From: Epiperipatus broadwayi
Taxonomy: Eukaryota > Onychophora > Udeonychophora > Euonychophora > Peripatidae
Assembly (NCBI GenBank): GCA_028023455.1
Contig: JAQFVV010006452.1
Span: 114,501 to 178,500, forward strand
Length of the DNA stretch: 64,000 nucleotides
Direction of reading: 5' to 3'
Shown here: one piece after another, positions 23,880 through 34,300 of the stretch
Position numbering within the stretch: the first letter of the stretch is position 1
Layout of the letters: every line of letters starts with the position of its first letter
Position numbers and translations under genes: made by a program
Notes under the pieces: generated by a model
The model's input: the letters and a program-made list of their open reading frames with translations, nothing else
Database searches by the model: none
What the model was told of the DNA's origin: nothing

Positions 23880-24203
23880 AAATATCAACTTTCTTTAATA
23901 TCAAAGGATGTCTTCATGAAATTGATGGCATCAGATTCAAGTCAATTTATCATCAGAGTTTCTTTTAGTCTTCCTTTTATTTCACTTTTTTCATTAAAAA
24001 AATGCTCTCAGCATTGCCAAGTAATATTTATGACCTGCATCTAGCTCATGAATATACAAAGCTAAGTTATGATATCTATTTTTAACTCTACTTTTATGAA
24101 CTTTAGCTTTTTTATTAAGACTTAATTTACTTTGATCTATATGATTTTTATGACAACTGCAAACAATCTTATAAACTATACCAGAAATAGATTTGCTAAA
24201 CAA
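23880..24203 (-). pseudogene. Penelope-like element relic, GIY-YIG endonuclease end
   Basis: The minus-strand frame 24203-23994 begins SISGIVYKIVCSCHKNHIDQ, which fits the 'G-x-Y-K-I-x-C-S-C-x-x-x-Y-I-G-Q' start of the GIY-YIG domain at the C-terminus of Penelope-like reverse transcriptases (the YIG is altered to HID). It continues with a basic SLNKKAKVHK block and HELDAGHKYYL, matching 'H..ESGHKFD'. A further downstream scrap (KESWYLKRMVE-like, about 23890-23910) needs a frame change. Catalytic residues are degraded and no reverse-transcriptase domain is seen, so it is dead. Confidence 0.72.
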
Positions 24204-24553
24204 AAAAATTCTGGATAAACCCTACAATATTCAATATACCAATATAAAAAAATAAATAATAGTTATAGCTAGCTTATAGCATGTGTAACATTCTGATTCA
24301 TTTAACAGTATTTTTTTAAAAAAAGAAATCTCATTAAAGTCATACAATATTAATTACATAAATGTCCAATCTATCATAATTTTATATATATTAACACAAT
24401 TATTATATTGATTAAATTGTCTGTTATATTTATAACATATGATTCTTTGATTTTTCTTCAAATTGTTTTCCACATGTAAAATAAAAACACTATCAAAGCA
24501 AAAGCTACCATTAAAAAGATATGGATGTTAAGCAAATACAGATTTAAAACTGT

Positions 24554-24740
24554 TCACAGAATATCACAATTTGTTATATAAAAGTTCATATTCGTGAATT
24601 CTCTTTTACAATGAACGTTTGACTCACCAATATAAGCAGATCTGCAAGAGCATGTCACTTCATAAATAATATCACATTTTTTAATTTTATTAGCAGCATC
24701 CTTTCCATTAATAATTAACCAACATGTGGAAAATGATTTG
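24554..24740 (-). pseudogene. Second Penelope-like GIY-YIG relic
   Basis: The minus-strand frame carries CDIIYEVTCSCRSAYIGES followed by VHCKREFTNMN, matching the GIY-YIG core 'Y.I.CSCG.AYIGET.R....R..EH' with the YIG intact, preceded by KDAANKIKK. It is in the same orientation as the copy at 23880-24203 but is a second occurrence of the same domain, so two separate relics (or a broken tandem) are present. Truncated on both sides. Confidence 0.75.
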
Positions 24741-24999
24741 AAAAAAAAATCCAAGAGTAATATTTTATAAATATGACAGACAACTTATTAAATAAACAAT
24801 ATAGTTGTGTTAGTATACATCAGTAGAAAGATGGTTATCACAAGAGAATGATAATATTGTGTGGCTTTACTGAGATTTGTTTTTTTAATTTTAACTGTCA
24901 AATACTAATCATATTGGTATACACCCTGTAAAGTGCTATAGATATTTATTTTTTATATTAGCTATATTGAATATTGTAAAATTTGTTCCAGAGTTTTTT

Positions 25000-25001
<2 letters not shown>

Positions 25002-25075
<74 letters not shown>
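25002..25075. repeat. (AT)n microsatellite, ~74 bp, interrupted
   Basis: Two pure TA-dinucleotide tracts separated by TATTAATTAT. Likely to extrude cruciforms and be length-polymorphic. Confidence 0.95.
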
Positions 25076-25080
<5 letters not shown>

Positions 25081-27324
25081 TAATAACCCATTATACTATA
25101 TATTTAATTAATTTAACTATCATTAATAGTATAAATAATAACAAATATTACTGAACAGAAATATTCTTGATTATTTCAATTGTAAACTATGCAACTGAGA
25201 TATTTATTTAGATAGGAAACAGAAAATGTCATGTGATTTTTTAAGCCATCTTTATTTTATAGTTTGTGCATTGCATATTTATTACATAATCTCAATATTT
25301 ATTTATAAGAATTGTTTTTTAATTTTTCCTTTTTTTTAATTTATTTTTTCATTTATTATTGTAGTGTTATTGAAACAAATATTAAAAATAAACTTATACT
25401 ATTTTTTATGATTAAAGAAAACTTAAACAATAGGGGAACAATTATTTACTGTAGTTTTCATGTAATTATTAAAACAAAACCAGTGAGTCTTTATAAACTT
25501 ACATGTAATTTGGTAAATATTATTTTGCTCTTTAAGTATAATACTTTTAGAGTTATTGATTAATTTATTTATATTTTGTAGAAAATAAAATGAAATAGTG
25601 TGTATATAGTCAAATATTGTTTAAATTATTTAAAATTGATTATAATTCTATTTAGAAGGTAATATTAAATCACTGATCTTAAATATAAGAATAGTCCTGC
25701 TCTACTCACAGGATTAAGACTTTGAAAAAATAAGAATGACAGTCTTATTTTCAACAGTAAATGCACTTACATAGGCCAATTTGGATTGAGAGTATGAATA
25801 TATTAACTTTCTGTCGATGCTTACGAGACCTTTCATTGAAGATTGATGCCACTCTAATTCCATTATTTTTAATGCTAGGATAGCTGTTTTATAGTCATTA
25901 GTTAGATTTTTAAAAGTTCTGTAAGATGCTGCCCTCTCTTGAATTATTTTACAAGTAAAAAATCAATAAAACTGCCTGTAAAGCTAAACAAAGAAGAAAG
26001 CTTGTCATTGATTGGCTCTCAGCCATCAAAGACATTCTGATTGGCTGGAAAGGACAAAGAAAACGCATAATCAAAGAAGAATGCTAAAATTTTCAATTCG
26101 AAAATGATAAATAAATGATTTAGATCATTATAAAGTATTTTTTGAGAAATTATGAATTATTTAGGTAAAATAATGCTAAAAACTAAATTATTTTTAAAAA
26201 ATATTTAAGATTTTAGTAAAAATATTTAAGATTTTAGCAAAAAAAATATTTACTTTTTCATAACGTAAAACTGAAAAAAAAACATTTACATCAGCAACTC
26301 TTTTTAATTCATTACTAAGTTTAGCTTTTAATTTTGCTGCTATGAAATATTTCTACAATAAACAAATAGAAATTTATTTTTGAAAGAACTTTCATTCACT
26401 GTCATAACCTGACAAATTATTAATATACTTTTTACAAATGAATCTAAAGTGAATATGATATTAAAAGGTGAATATATTTTGACAATTGACTTTGTCTTGG
26501 CCAATTAAAAGTCTTGATTTTTAACTCACTCAGGCCAATAATATAATTAGTGGTTAAAAGGTTAAATCATTTATTTTACATCCATTTCTTTTGATAATTT
26601 TATTAACACATGAAATATTATAATTTACTTTGTGCTAATGTTAAAAAATGTTAAACTATGTAATAATCAATTAATTTTACTAGCACAGTGCTAGATGGTA
26701 ATTCTATTAAGAAGGCAATAAACCTACATTGATTATTACATATTTTAACATCTTTTATTATTAGCATGATGTAAATAATAATATTTCATAAGTGTTAATA
26801 TGATTATCAAATAAAATGGATATAAAGTGAATGATTTAATATATCCACACTATCATTTCAAAACACTTAAGATTGGCCTATATAAATGCATTTAGGTTTG
26901 AAAATAAGATGGTCATTCTTATTTTCTCAGAGACTTTATCTTGTTGTTGGAATGAAAATATCCTTGCATTTAAACATTGGTGATTTAATATTATATACGG
27001 TGCAAGTGAGGAAGGTTTATTATCTTCTAAATAGAATTACAATCTGATATTGCACTAGTAAAATTCATTAACAATTATTAAAACTGATTAGCATTAAGAA
27101 AAGCCAATAACATCCATTTTTTAAAAATATTTTAGTTATATTTTAACTTAGAAAAGTTTTTGTTAAATTTATTTAAAATTTATCAGATTTGCATTATATG
27201 TAATATTTTTAAGTTCTTATAGCAAGCAATTCTATGCTAAGTAATTTATTACTTTTGTAGCTACATAACTTATGGTTACAATATACATCTATTATTATAA
27301 ATAACTGAAAATTTGATATTATTA
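25076..27324. other. AT-rich DNA with two hairpin-repeat scraps and a paired CCAAT-like site
   Basis: Hairpin-repeat copies lie at about 25710-25800 (AAAATAAGA-atgacag-TCTTATTTT, then ACATAGGCCAATTTGGATTG) and 26870-26945 in the opposite orientation (GATTGGCCTATATAAATGC, then AAAATAAGA-tggtcat-TCTTATTTT). Around 25995-26055, TGATTGGCTCTCAGCC and TGATTGGCTGGAAAGG give two inverted CCAAT motifs (ATTGG) about 40 bp apart. No gene next to them is visible. Confidence 0.5.
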
Positions 27325-27702
27325 AATCAGAAGTCAAAATCTGATAATGTGCTGCTACTTTCGCCCACCAGTAAGAGTTTGAAAAACTTAAGTAAATTGC
27401 TTAAGTGTAGAGTGCATTTCTATATATACATGAACTTTCACTGACCATGCTTAGATCAGGGCTTGAGTCTATTGTGTGCCTGATTTTATGGGTTAACTAG
27501 ATTTTTACAATCCTAATTTGATTATAACATCAGGCACACAATAGATTCAAGCTTTGATTTAAGCACAGTCAGTTAAAGTTGGTGTATATATAGAAATGCA
27601 CTCTAAACTTAAGTGATTTACTTAAGTTTTTCAAATGGCAGGCGAGTGGGCGGAGATCTATAATATTTAAAGTAACAGCACATTATTGGAGTCTGATTTC
27701 CA
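27325..27702. mobile_element. Foldback element FB5, full copy
   Basis: Palindrome of ~378 bp. Left end ATTAAATCAGAAGTCAAAAT, TGATAATGTGCTGCTACTTT; right end AAAGTAACAGCACATTATTG, GAGTCTGATTTCCAATTTAA. Arms continue inward through AAACTTAAGTAAATTGC, CATTTCTATATATACA and GTGTGCCTGAT, meeting near 27510. A short derivative of the same ends is nested in both Tigger-like copies (28397-28497 and 58888-58978). Confidence 0.87.
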
Positions 27703-27890
27703 ATTTAATAAGTTACAATATAAAAAATATTTAAAGCTTGGTATTATTGAAACAATTAATTTAAAATGGATTTATTCCTTTTCTTAAATGGGTTTGATTA
27801 ACAATTTAAAATTTAAATAGTCAGTATATCTAAACTTTGTAAGTCTTAATAATTTTATTTTCCTCTTTATTTATAGTTTTACTTAGTAAT

Positions 27891-27992
27891 TATTCTACTG
27901 CACTTCCAACACATACTAGTGAAGCTATATTTTAATCATGTTTTATTCTGGCTTAGCACTTTCAGGGCAAATTTGCTTCCATATTCATAGTC
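27891..27992 (+). mobile_element. FB2 foldback, left-end fragment
   Basis: ATTATTCTACTGCACTTCC, CATACTAGTGAAGCTATA, TTTTAATCATGTTTTATTCTG and TTCCATATTCATAG match the left arm of 12213-12622. The element breaks off after about 100 bp; 27993-28280 is AT-rich with nothing recognised. Confidence 0.82.
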
Positions 27993-28396
27993 TGTGAGAT
28001 TGCCAATAATAATTTTCTAGATTATATAAAATGATAACACCCACATATCTAGTGTAATTTTAATAATTTTGAGATTACAAATACTTAAGTTAGAGGTTTT
28101 GTATTTAAATAAAACATATGTATATATTTGATTTACCTAGAAAAACCAATAGGCCATCCTTTATATATTTATCATTTAAAATTGTTATAATGCTGTTACT
28201 TATAAATTTCAAAGAGTCTATTATAAAGTTTATTATAAATATTTTTACAGAATTTTTTTATAAAGGATTTTCAATATTTATACCTGGGTCTCGTTTTACG
28301 CGGATTTATTTAACACAATTTTGAAATTACGCGATTCATGTTTTTTCTTAAAATTTTTGTATGTGGTTTTCTTTTATGCGTTAACACTGTATTAGA

Positions 28397-28497
28397 TCGG
28401 AAGTTGAACTCCGATAATGCACTATTATTTTAAATAATAAATTTCATGCACTTACATCATATTTAAAGTAATAGCACATTATTGGAATTGGACTTTC
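28397..28497. mobile_element. FB5-type short palindrome nested in the Tigger-like element
   Basis: GAAGTTGAACTCCGATAATG ... TATTTAAAGTAATAGCACAT then TATTGGAATTGGACTTTCATC. It shares its ends with the large FB5 copy at 27325-27702. Because the same insertion sits at the same place in the second Tigger-like copy (58888-58978), it was present before the two copies separated. Confidence 0.8.
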
Positions 28498-28929
28498 ATC
28501 TTAATAATTTCAATATTTTCAGTGCTTTATAATAGTAAGATTTTATGCAATAATTAAATTAAAATCATGATTTCCACATTTTATGTACACACATTAAAAT
28601 TTACAAGATTATAATGTAAATTTGTTCAATCATTGTGCGTGTTAATTTTGCATTTTAAAAATCAATTATTAATCATTTAGTGTCTGCAAGTTTATTTTTA
28701 AAAGGTGAGTAATAGCAGTGGGCACAATTAAATTTGACAATTAAAAATTAAAATCTGATTTTTAATTGTAATTAACAATTTAAAAATTACTTAAGGCAAC
28801 CTGAAATTAATGTGATGTGAAACGAAATTTGATTTTTAAACGGAATTGAAAATTAAAAAATTAAAGACAAAAATAAGAATTTAATTTTTAGTTGTTAGTT
28901 TTAATTAAATTTTTCCCAGCAGTGTAGAA

Positions 28930-29514
28930 AAAGATAATGAAACAAAAGTAGAACCTGTTTCTTTCACTGCAAAAATGATTCAAGAAGGTCTTCAACTTTC
29001 TAATCAGTTGGCAAATTATTTTTTTATTAATGACACTAATCATGAACATGCTCTTAAATTCCAACGAGAGCTAAATGGTTGTATGTCTGGATATCGCGAG
29101 CTTCATAAACAATTAATAAAATCAGCATTTATTTTATATAGCGTCTGTATACAACTGTATTTACTATATCTTGTATTGGTGAGAAAGTATTCATTTATTA
29201 TTAACACTCACAAAGTGTTTGCACAATTAGCTTGAAAGGCTCAAAAGATTAATTACTAATTGTGTTGTCACCAGAAAACCATTAACACAACATGAGAGTG
29301 AAGTTGGCACTAGTTGTATTATTAACATTCACAAAGTGTTTGCACAATTAGCTTGAAAGGCTGATATTCAAATGTAAATTAATAAAATCATCATCTCAAA
29401 GATTAATTACTAATTGTGTTGTCACCAGAAAACCATTAACACAACATGAGAGTGAAGTTGGCACTAGTTGTATTTCTTCTTGTGAAGAATCTGATTTTTT
29501 ACCAGTTTGCAAAT
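28930..29514 (+). pseudogene. Tigger/pogo transposase C-terminal fragment, interrupted
   Basis: A plus-strand reading runs KDNETKVEPVSFTAKMIQEG, then LANYFF...D, then ALKFQRELNGCMSGYRELHK. This resembles the acidic C-terminal region of DDE (CENP-B/Tigger-type) transposases, where a helix pair with 'ALKF.REL......Y' ends the protein. After 29185 the frame runs into an FB3-type insertion (NTHKVFAQLA then stop). Beyond it KRLITNCVVTRKPL and SSCEESDFLPVCK, then stop, look like the true C-terminal tail. The segment around 29258-29320 is repeated at 29400-29475. No catalytic DDE region remains. Confidence 0.6.
29190..29475 (+). repeat. Partial direct duplication caused by FB3-type insertion
   Basis: The string CACAAAGTGTTTGCACAATT then AGCTTGAAAGGCT occurs at about 29211-29242 and again at 29329-29360, each followed by GATTAATTACTAATTGTG and CACAACATGAGAGTGAAG. 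The second copy has the longer FB3 end (GATATTCAAATG). These FB3 ends match 48731-48995 and 60119-60320. Thus one transposase segment plus inserted MITE end was duplicated in tandem. Confidence 0.8.
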
Positions 29515-30187
29515 GAACCTGTTTATCGGCAAATAGCGATAATAATTAAAACGTGTATAAAAAAATGTAAATTACTGTATTGTAAATTATGCATAAAAAT
29601 ATATTGTTTTGAATAAAATTAAATATTATAGTTAAAAAAAGTTTGTCTTGTATCAATTTTTTTCAAATTTGAAATTTTTTATTAGTCATATTTTATTTCC
29701 TTATTTTTTTTTGCATGAATTTTGAAGTAATTTTACGTTGGTGCTTTGCTTTTATGCGATTTTTGAAAAATCACAGTCTGTATCCCACCTTTTTCAAGGT
29801 AAGTTATGTCTATTTTTGTGCAATTTCTTTTGTGCATGTTTTCTGAGGAACCTATCTCTCATGTAAAATGAGACCCAGGTGTATACATCTTTATATCATA
29901 CCAAAAGTGTTCCTCGTTAAAATATGAAAATAAACATATTAACTTCCATATAACTGACAATTTTAATAATTTAATGAAAAAAGATATTCAGAGACAGTTT
30001 TTAAGTTTATTTACAATTTTATTCAGCAATGATCTGTCAAAGTTTAGGCAACATATACACACGTATAAACAAAGAATGAAAAAGTATGAAAAGCATACAT
30101 TTTTGCTAATATTTTACGAAACAGGAGTAATGGTTTTAATGATATATTAGCAAGTGTAAGGATCAACTAATTTTTATGTGAATAAAT

Positions 30188-30515
30188 ATCACATGACCAC
30201 TATCTCTTATGCTTGTGTATAACTGTTGTTAAAACAGGCAAAACTCACTATATATATTGCCACACAGAGCAAGCTAGAGTAATCAATGGATTCCAGAAGG
30301 CTTATGCATAAAATCCCCATCTAATGCCTAATCATCCAATATCCCCAGACTAGTTTCTGGCTTATAGCCTTTGTCAGTGAGGAGCCTTGGCTCTGAGAGC
30401 ACTACACCTAGATCTTAGGATCTAATGCAACCCTCCATCAACCATCTTTTATCTCCATTTAACTACAAATCTATGAATCTTAAACTGAAAACACCTTAAT
30501 GTTTTCAATCCAAGT
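30188..30515 (+). mobile_element. FB1 foldback element, left half
   Basis: Starts with the true outer end ATCACATGACCACTATCTC, TTATGCTTGTGTATAACTG, TTAAAACAGGCAAAACTC, then CAATGGATTCCAGAAGG, TCCAATATCCCCAGACTAG, TTTCTGGCTTATAGCC, TGTCAGTGAGGAGCCTTGG, ACCTAGATCTTAGGATC and TTTTATCTCCATTTAACTAC. It stops near the centre; the right arm is absent. 29884-30187 and 30516-31051 are AT-rich with nothing further recognised. Confidence 0.88.
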
Positions 30516-31051
30516 CCATTTTTTATGTGCCGAGAAAAATAAATGTCTTTAAATTTTTTACCAGAAGGCAGATTGAATAACTATTTAGTACAGTAATATC
30601 ATTGACCATCATTAGTGGTATTTGCCATTGAAATCTAAAAGAAAAAGTCTTACAAACAGAAACCTATATCGTTATTTTTGCAGTTTTTATAGAAAGTGAC
30701 TTTAGCCATAGAACTATCTGGTGAAAGCTGATTTCTTTCAATTTTAGTGCAAAACTATTGTTTTTAAAATATTTTTACATATAAATTCAAATTAATAAAT
30801 AGATAAAACAGAGTAAAAAATACCACCACCAGTACATGTAAAGCAAAAGCAAAATAGTTATATCTAATTATACATTTTCAAGTTTTGTTTTTATCAATGC
30901 ATCTTTTACTTCATCTCAATCATATCACAAGCATCCATTATTCCAGAAATCAGAACCACCCCTTTTATTTTGGATGTATTTTGAAACATCCACCCACCTT
31001 TTTTCAAGTGATTAAGACATACATATCTCATACTGTAATTTAACCTCATAT

Positions 31052-31268
31052 AGAAATGATAATAGATGAAAAATTGAAATCTTAAACGGGATTCCAAGAA
31101 ATTGTAAAAAACCCAGAAAGAGACCACGTGTGAGATGGATGGGTGAAATAAGAAAGCGTGCAGGGGTGATGTGGAGAAGAGAAGCTAAAGATCGGAGAAG
31201 ATGGATTGAACTTGGAGATACCTTCATTCTGTAGTGGATTGATAATGTTTGATGATGATGATGATGAC
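31052..31268 (+). pseudogene. LINE 3' end: reverse-transcriptase protein C-terminus and (GAT)n tail
   Basis: Plus-strand translation gives EILNGIPRNCKKPRKRPRVR, then RWMGEIRKRAGVMWRREAKD, RRRWIELGDTFIL, stop, WIDNV, stop. This is the 'RGRPRTRW.D.I.......W...A.DR..W..L...F' C-terminus seen in RTE-like LINE proteins of many invertebrates. The 3' end is a GATGATGATGATGA tail at 31252-31268, the microsatellite-type tail of such LINEs. The 5' part is truncated, as usual for target-primed insertion. Other frames over this stretch (serine-rich on the minus strand) are shadows. Confidence 0.85.
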
Positions 31269-31312
31269 ACCTTTTATATATACTATAACTTCATATTTAT
31301 ATATTTCAAAAC

Positions 31313-31480
31313 TTCTATTCCATTCCCCATTCTTGAAACATTTGACTAATGACATGTGAAAAAGATAAATACTTCTAATGTTGGCATTTCATGCTGAACC
31401 AGCATTCATTAGTTAATCCAAAACAAAATTTCTTAGCATATCTTCATCGTTTGTTTAGTGTTATGTAGATAGCAAAATAC
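31313..31480. repeat. Dispersed repeat C, copy 3
   Basis: TGACATGTGAAAAAGATAAAT, TTTCATGCTGAACCAGCATTC, TTAATCCAAAAC, TTAGCATATCTTCATCG and TTTGTTTAGTG follow the same order as 13310-13520 and 16553-16715. It directly follows the LINE tail. Confidence 0.72.
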
Positions 31481-33138
31481 TGTAATTTAAAAAAATAACA
31501 CCGAGTACATGTAAGTAAAAGCAAAATAATTATAACTAATTATATATATATATAACATATCCACATACTAAAAACAGATTGATAAAATATTAGCAATAAA
31601 AAAAAACAGTCATTAAATGTATTAAATACTTTAGTTAATGAAGTGCTAAGATCTTAATTAATAAGCATAATAACACATTTAAGTTAAATGAATTTGCAAT
31701 AAAGCTTGTTCTGCAAATAAGCAAACAACAACAAAAAACACAATGCATTGCTAATCTGCGAGCCTGAATTATGTCTAAGCGTAAACAATTAGCATCAAAG
31801 TATAGCCTCAGGTAACCCTAACAGGGATAGTTTTAAACTTTGATTAAGCCAGTCATGTAATAAAAAAACAGAAGCAAATTAGATTTAAATGTTGAAATTT
31901 TAACTATTATTTAAGTATATTTCTCGCATCAGTTAGTTTCTAATTTGAAGGTGGCTATTGGTTCTCTAGCAATGTTTTTCTGTCAGCAAATTAAAGTCTG
32001 TGGATAATTTAAGTACAAAAACCACAAATAGCTTTCAGTCATGTTTATATATTCCTTTAAAAACAAAATTTATAAAAATAGATTTATAGTCTTGACTTAT
32101 TATACATTTTTAATTATAAAAAAAAATTCTCAATCTTTTATTTGATCTTTCTGTATATAAATGCGAGTTTGTCTGTATGTATATACGTATTGCTTGATTC
32201 ACATGTAAGCTAATCAAGCTATTATATAAATAATCATAATTAAACAACAAGTTTTATTATGTGGAAATATAATGAAGCATGCATAAATCAGTGTTTATAG
32301 AGATGCGACACATGCATTTTAATCGTAGTAATTAGTTTTGGTATCAAATTTAATCCTTGCGATATTCTCGCAGCAATCTATCTTTTATAGGTAATAAATT
32401 TACTGTTAATCTTTGTTCTTTAATCCATTCTCACAATCACATTCTGTCAATAACCAATTAGAAATTATCCTTAGCAGTTTGCCATTATTTTCTTGATTTA
32501 AGGAATAAACAATTCTTATATATGGTGTAATACTTTATTTTTCTATAAACATTTTTTTTTCATTCCAAAGATGAAAAGAATTAAAATAAAACAATCGACT
32601 TTTTTAAATTTAATTTTTAAATCTTTTCAAAATGAAACAATTTTTCTCTAGGTGATGTATATTAAAAAAGAGAGAGAGAGAGAGAAAAGAACCCAATATT
32701 GTGAGATTAGACCAGGGTGAAATATTTTCAATATTACGAATAGTGGAAAAGTGTGTGCTAATGTGCGTGATATGAAACTTTATGTATGAAACGAAATCCA
32801 TGGCGATGTAATCTCAAAATATGTTTGAAGCGAGTATCTTTCAATATGTTTTTTATTTTATTTATTACAATTGTGTTAAATTTTATTTCATTACAATCGT
32901 TTGGAGTTTTGTGTAATTTATTGTGTTTTTATAATCATCTTTTAAAAAAAATCAACAAAATATTCATTATGATAATCGTATTTTTAAAAAATCAGTCATA
33001 CTATTTAAACCATGCAGCCCCTGGAAATGGAATATTAATAATAATAAAAAAAAAAACGTATGACAAGCTTCCAGAAGAAAGTGAAGGAATTATATGTAAG
33101 TATTATTATAATATTTTGGATAATGACTTTGGATGGCA
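31481..33138. other. AT-rich DNA, (GA)n run
   Basis: A GAGAGAGAGAGAGA run at 32670-32684. The 145-codon frame at 32786-33223 is A/T-driven and runs into the hAT MITE at 33147, so I do not call it a gene. Nothing else recognised. Confidence 0.55.
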
Positions 33139-33146
33139 TTATATAT

Positions 33147-33617
33147 CAGGGTTGGCCAACTTTTGTGTTCATAAGATCTACTTTTTATTTTTCAAATGTG
33201 TTGCGATCGACTTGTTGTCATAGGCGTAGTCTAAGTGGAGGGAGGTGTGAAATACATACTATTTTTATATATCTTCCTAGTAAAAAAATAACAATTATTT
33301 AACGGACCAAAAAACTCATGTCGGCAGGGGGGGGGGGGATTAAAGCAACATGAGTAATTATTACCAATATTTATTAATTCAAATTAGCTACATTAAATCA
33401 AGATTAAAAACATTATTTTCAATAATGATACGGCTTAGTAGACTTTACCTATCTAGAATTGAAAAAAAAATTTAGAACAAAAATTAAAAAAAAATGAAAA
33501 TCTTGACTTAATTTGTTTCACTCATTACCCGACAGCTCTTGACAGATTGGCCTCGCGATCGACCAAAATGGCTTTGCGATCGATCGGTGGATCACAATCG
33601 ACTTATTGGACACCCTG
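33147..33617. mobile_element. hAT-type MITE, 471 bp, perfect 8-bp TSD
   Basis: Begins CAGGGTTGGCCAACTTTTG and ends TTATTGGACACCCTG, short imperfect inverted repeats of the hAT type (CAGGG-TGGCCAA). It is flanked by the identical 8-mer TTATATAT at 33139-33146 and 33618-33625. Subterminal GCGATCGAC motifs occur near both ends in opposite orientation (TTGCGATCGACTTG at 33203; TCGCGATCGACC, TTGCGATCGATCGG at 33555-33585), likely transposase-binding repeats. A G-run (33326-33339) lies inside. No transposase remains. Confidence 0.92.
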
Positions 33618-33625
33618 TTATATAT

Positions 33626-34084
33626 CTTCAAAAAAAATCTTTGAGAGTATTACCATTTTTTGTGTCCCCTTTTTTAAAAATTTATAAATTGGAACACTAA
33701 ATTAGATGGCACAAATTCATGGTTAAATATATTCCTCCCTTAAAAATTCCAACAATTTTGAAGTTAACATATAACATATTTTAAGACAACTCCAGGATTT
33801 CCATCATAATCTGTAGCCTTTCTCTGTTTTAAAATTTCAAAGAGTGCTTTTAATTTCATCAATGTGGATTTCTCTATTCAAATCTCAATGAGTTGTTAAA
33901 ATGGTCGCATTATTAAAAACAGTCTTCTGTTGAATCATTATTTCAAAGTTGATCATAATATTTCTGCCATAAGTTTGAAATATTATATAAAATGGTGATG
34001 TTTAGTGATTTAATAGGATTATGATATTATTCTTCCTATTCATATACTATATTCACCAATTACATATATATTTAAGTCTATAAT
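33626..34084. other. AT-rich DNA, nothing recognised
   Basis: No repeat copy or coding signal recognised. Confidence 0.55.
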
Positions 34085-34300
34085 CTTAATACTATGCATC
34101 TTGAGAGTTCGCCACTAAATGGACCTCTGTAAATCTTCACACAAGATTACGACTTATAAAGATGAAAGCAGCTCTTATCTTCAGTCTACTTTCTAATTAT
34201 AAGGTGAATCTAAAGCATTTTGATTTGAGAGTGTGATAGTTTTTAATCTCTTCACTAATTAAATCCACAATTTCTATTAAGCATTAACGTTCATGAAATA
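34085..34300 (+). repeat. Repeat B, copy spanning a unit junction
   Basis: Contains GACCTCTGTAAATCTTCACA then AAGATTACGACTTATAAAG, immediately followed by CTCTTATCTTCAG, GTGAATCTAAAGCATTTTG, ATTTGAGAGTGTGA and AATTAAATCCACAATTTC. In the copy at 41355-41745 the same blocks are in permuted order (the GTGAATCTAAAGC block first, the GACCTCTACAAATCT block ~265 bp later). A permuted order is what one expects of a unit that can be arranged head to tail. Confidence 0.7.

Larger units (their letters stand above)
28281..29883 (+). mobile_element. Tigger/pogo-like DNA transposon, degenerate ~1.6 kb copy
   Basis: Ends are inverted: TACCTGGGTCTCGTTTTACG at the left and AAAATGAGACCCAGGTGTA at the right, bounded by TA as expected for Tc1/mariner-pogo. 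The CTCGTTTTACGCG motif is typical of Tigger ends. Subterminal repeats (TTACGCGATTCATG; TGCTTTTATGCGATTTTTG) also recur. Inside lie a nested FB5-type palindrome, a transposase C-terminal relic (28930-29510) and an FB3-type insertion with local duplication. A 787-bp internally deleted relative lies in reverse at 58262-59048. Confidence 0.85.

Noticed and set aside
31012-31270. Serine/proline-rich minus-strand frames
   Set aside because: Antisense shadows of the LINE C-terminus read on the plus strand.
32786-33223. 145-codon plus-strand frame
   Set aside because: F/I/N/K-rich from T-rich DNA, and its C-terminal part is the left end of the hAT MITE starting at 33147.
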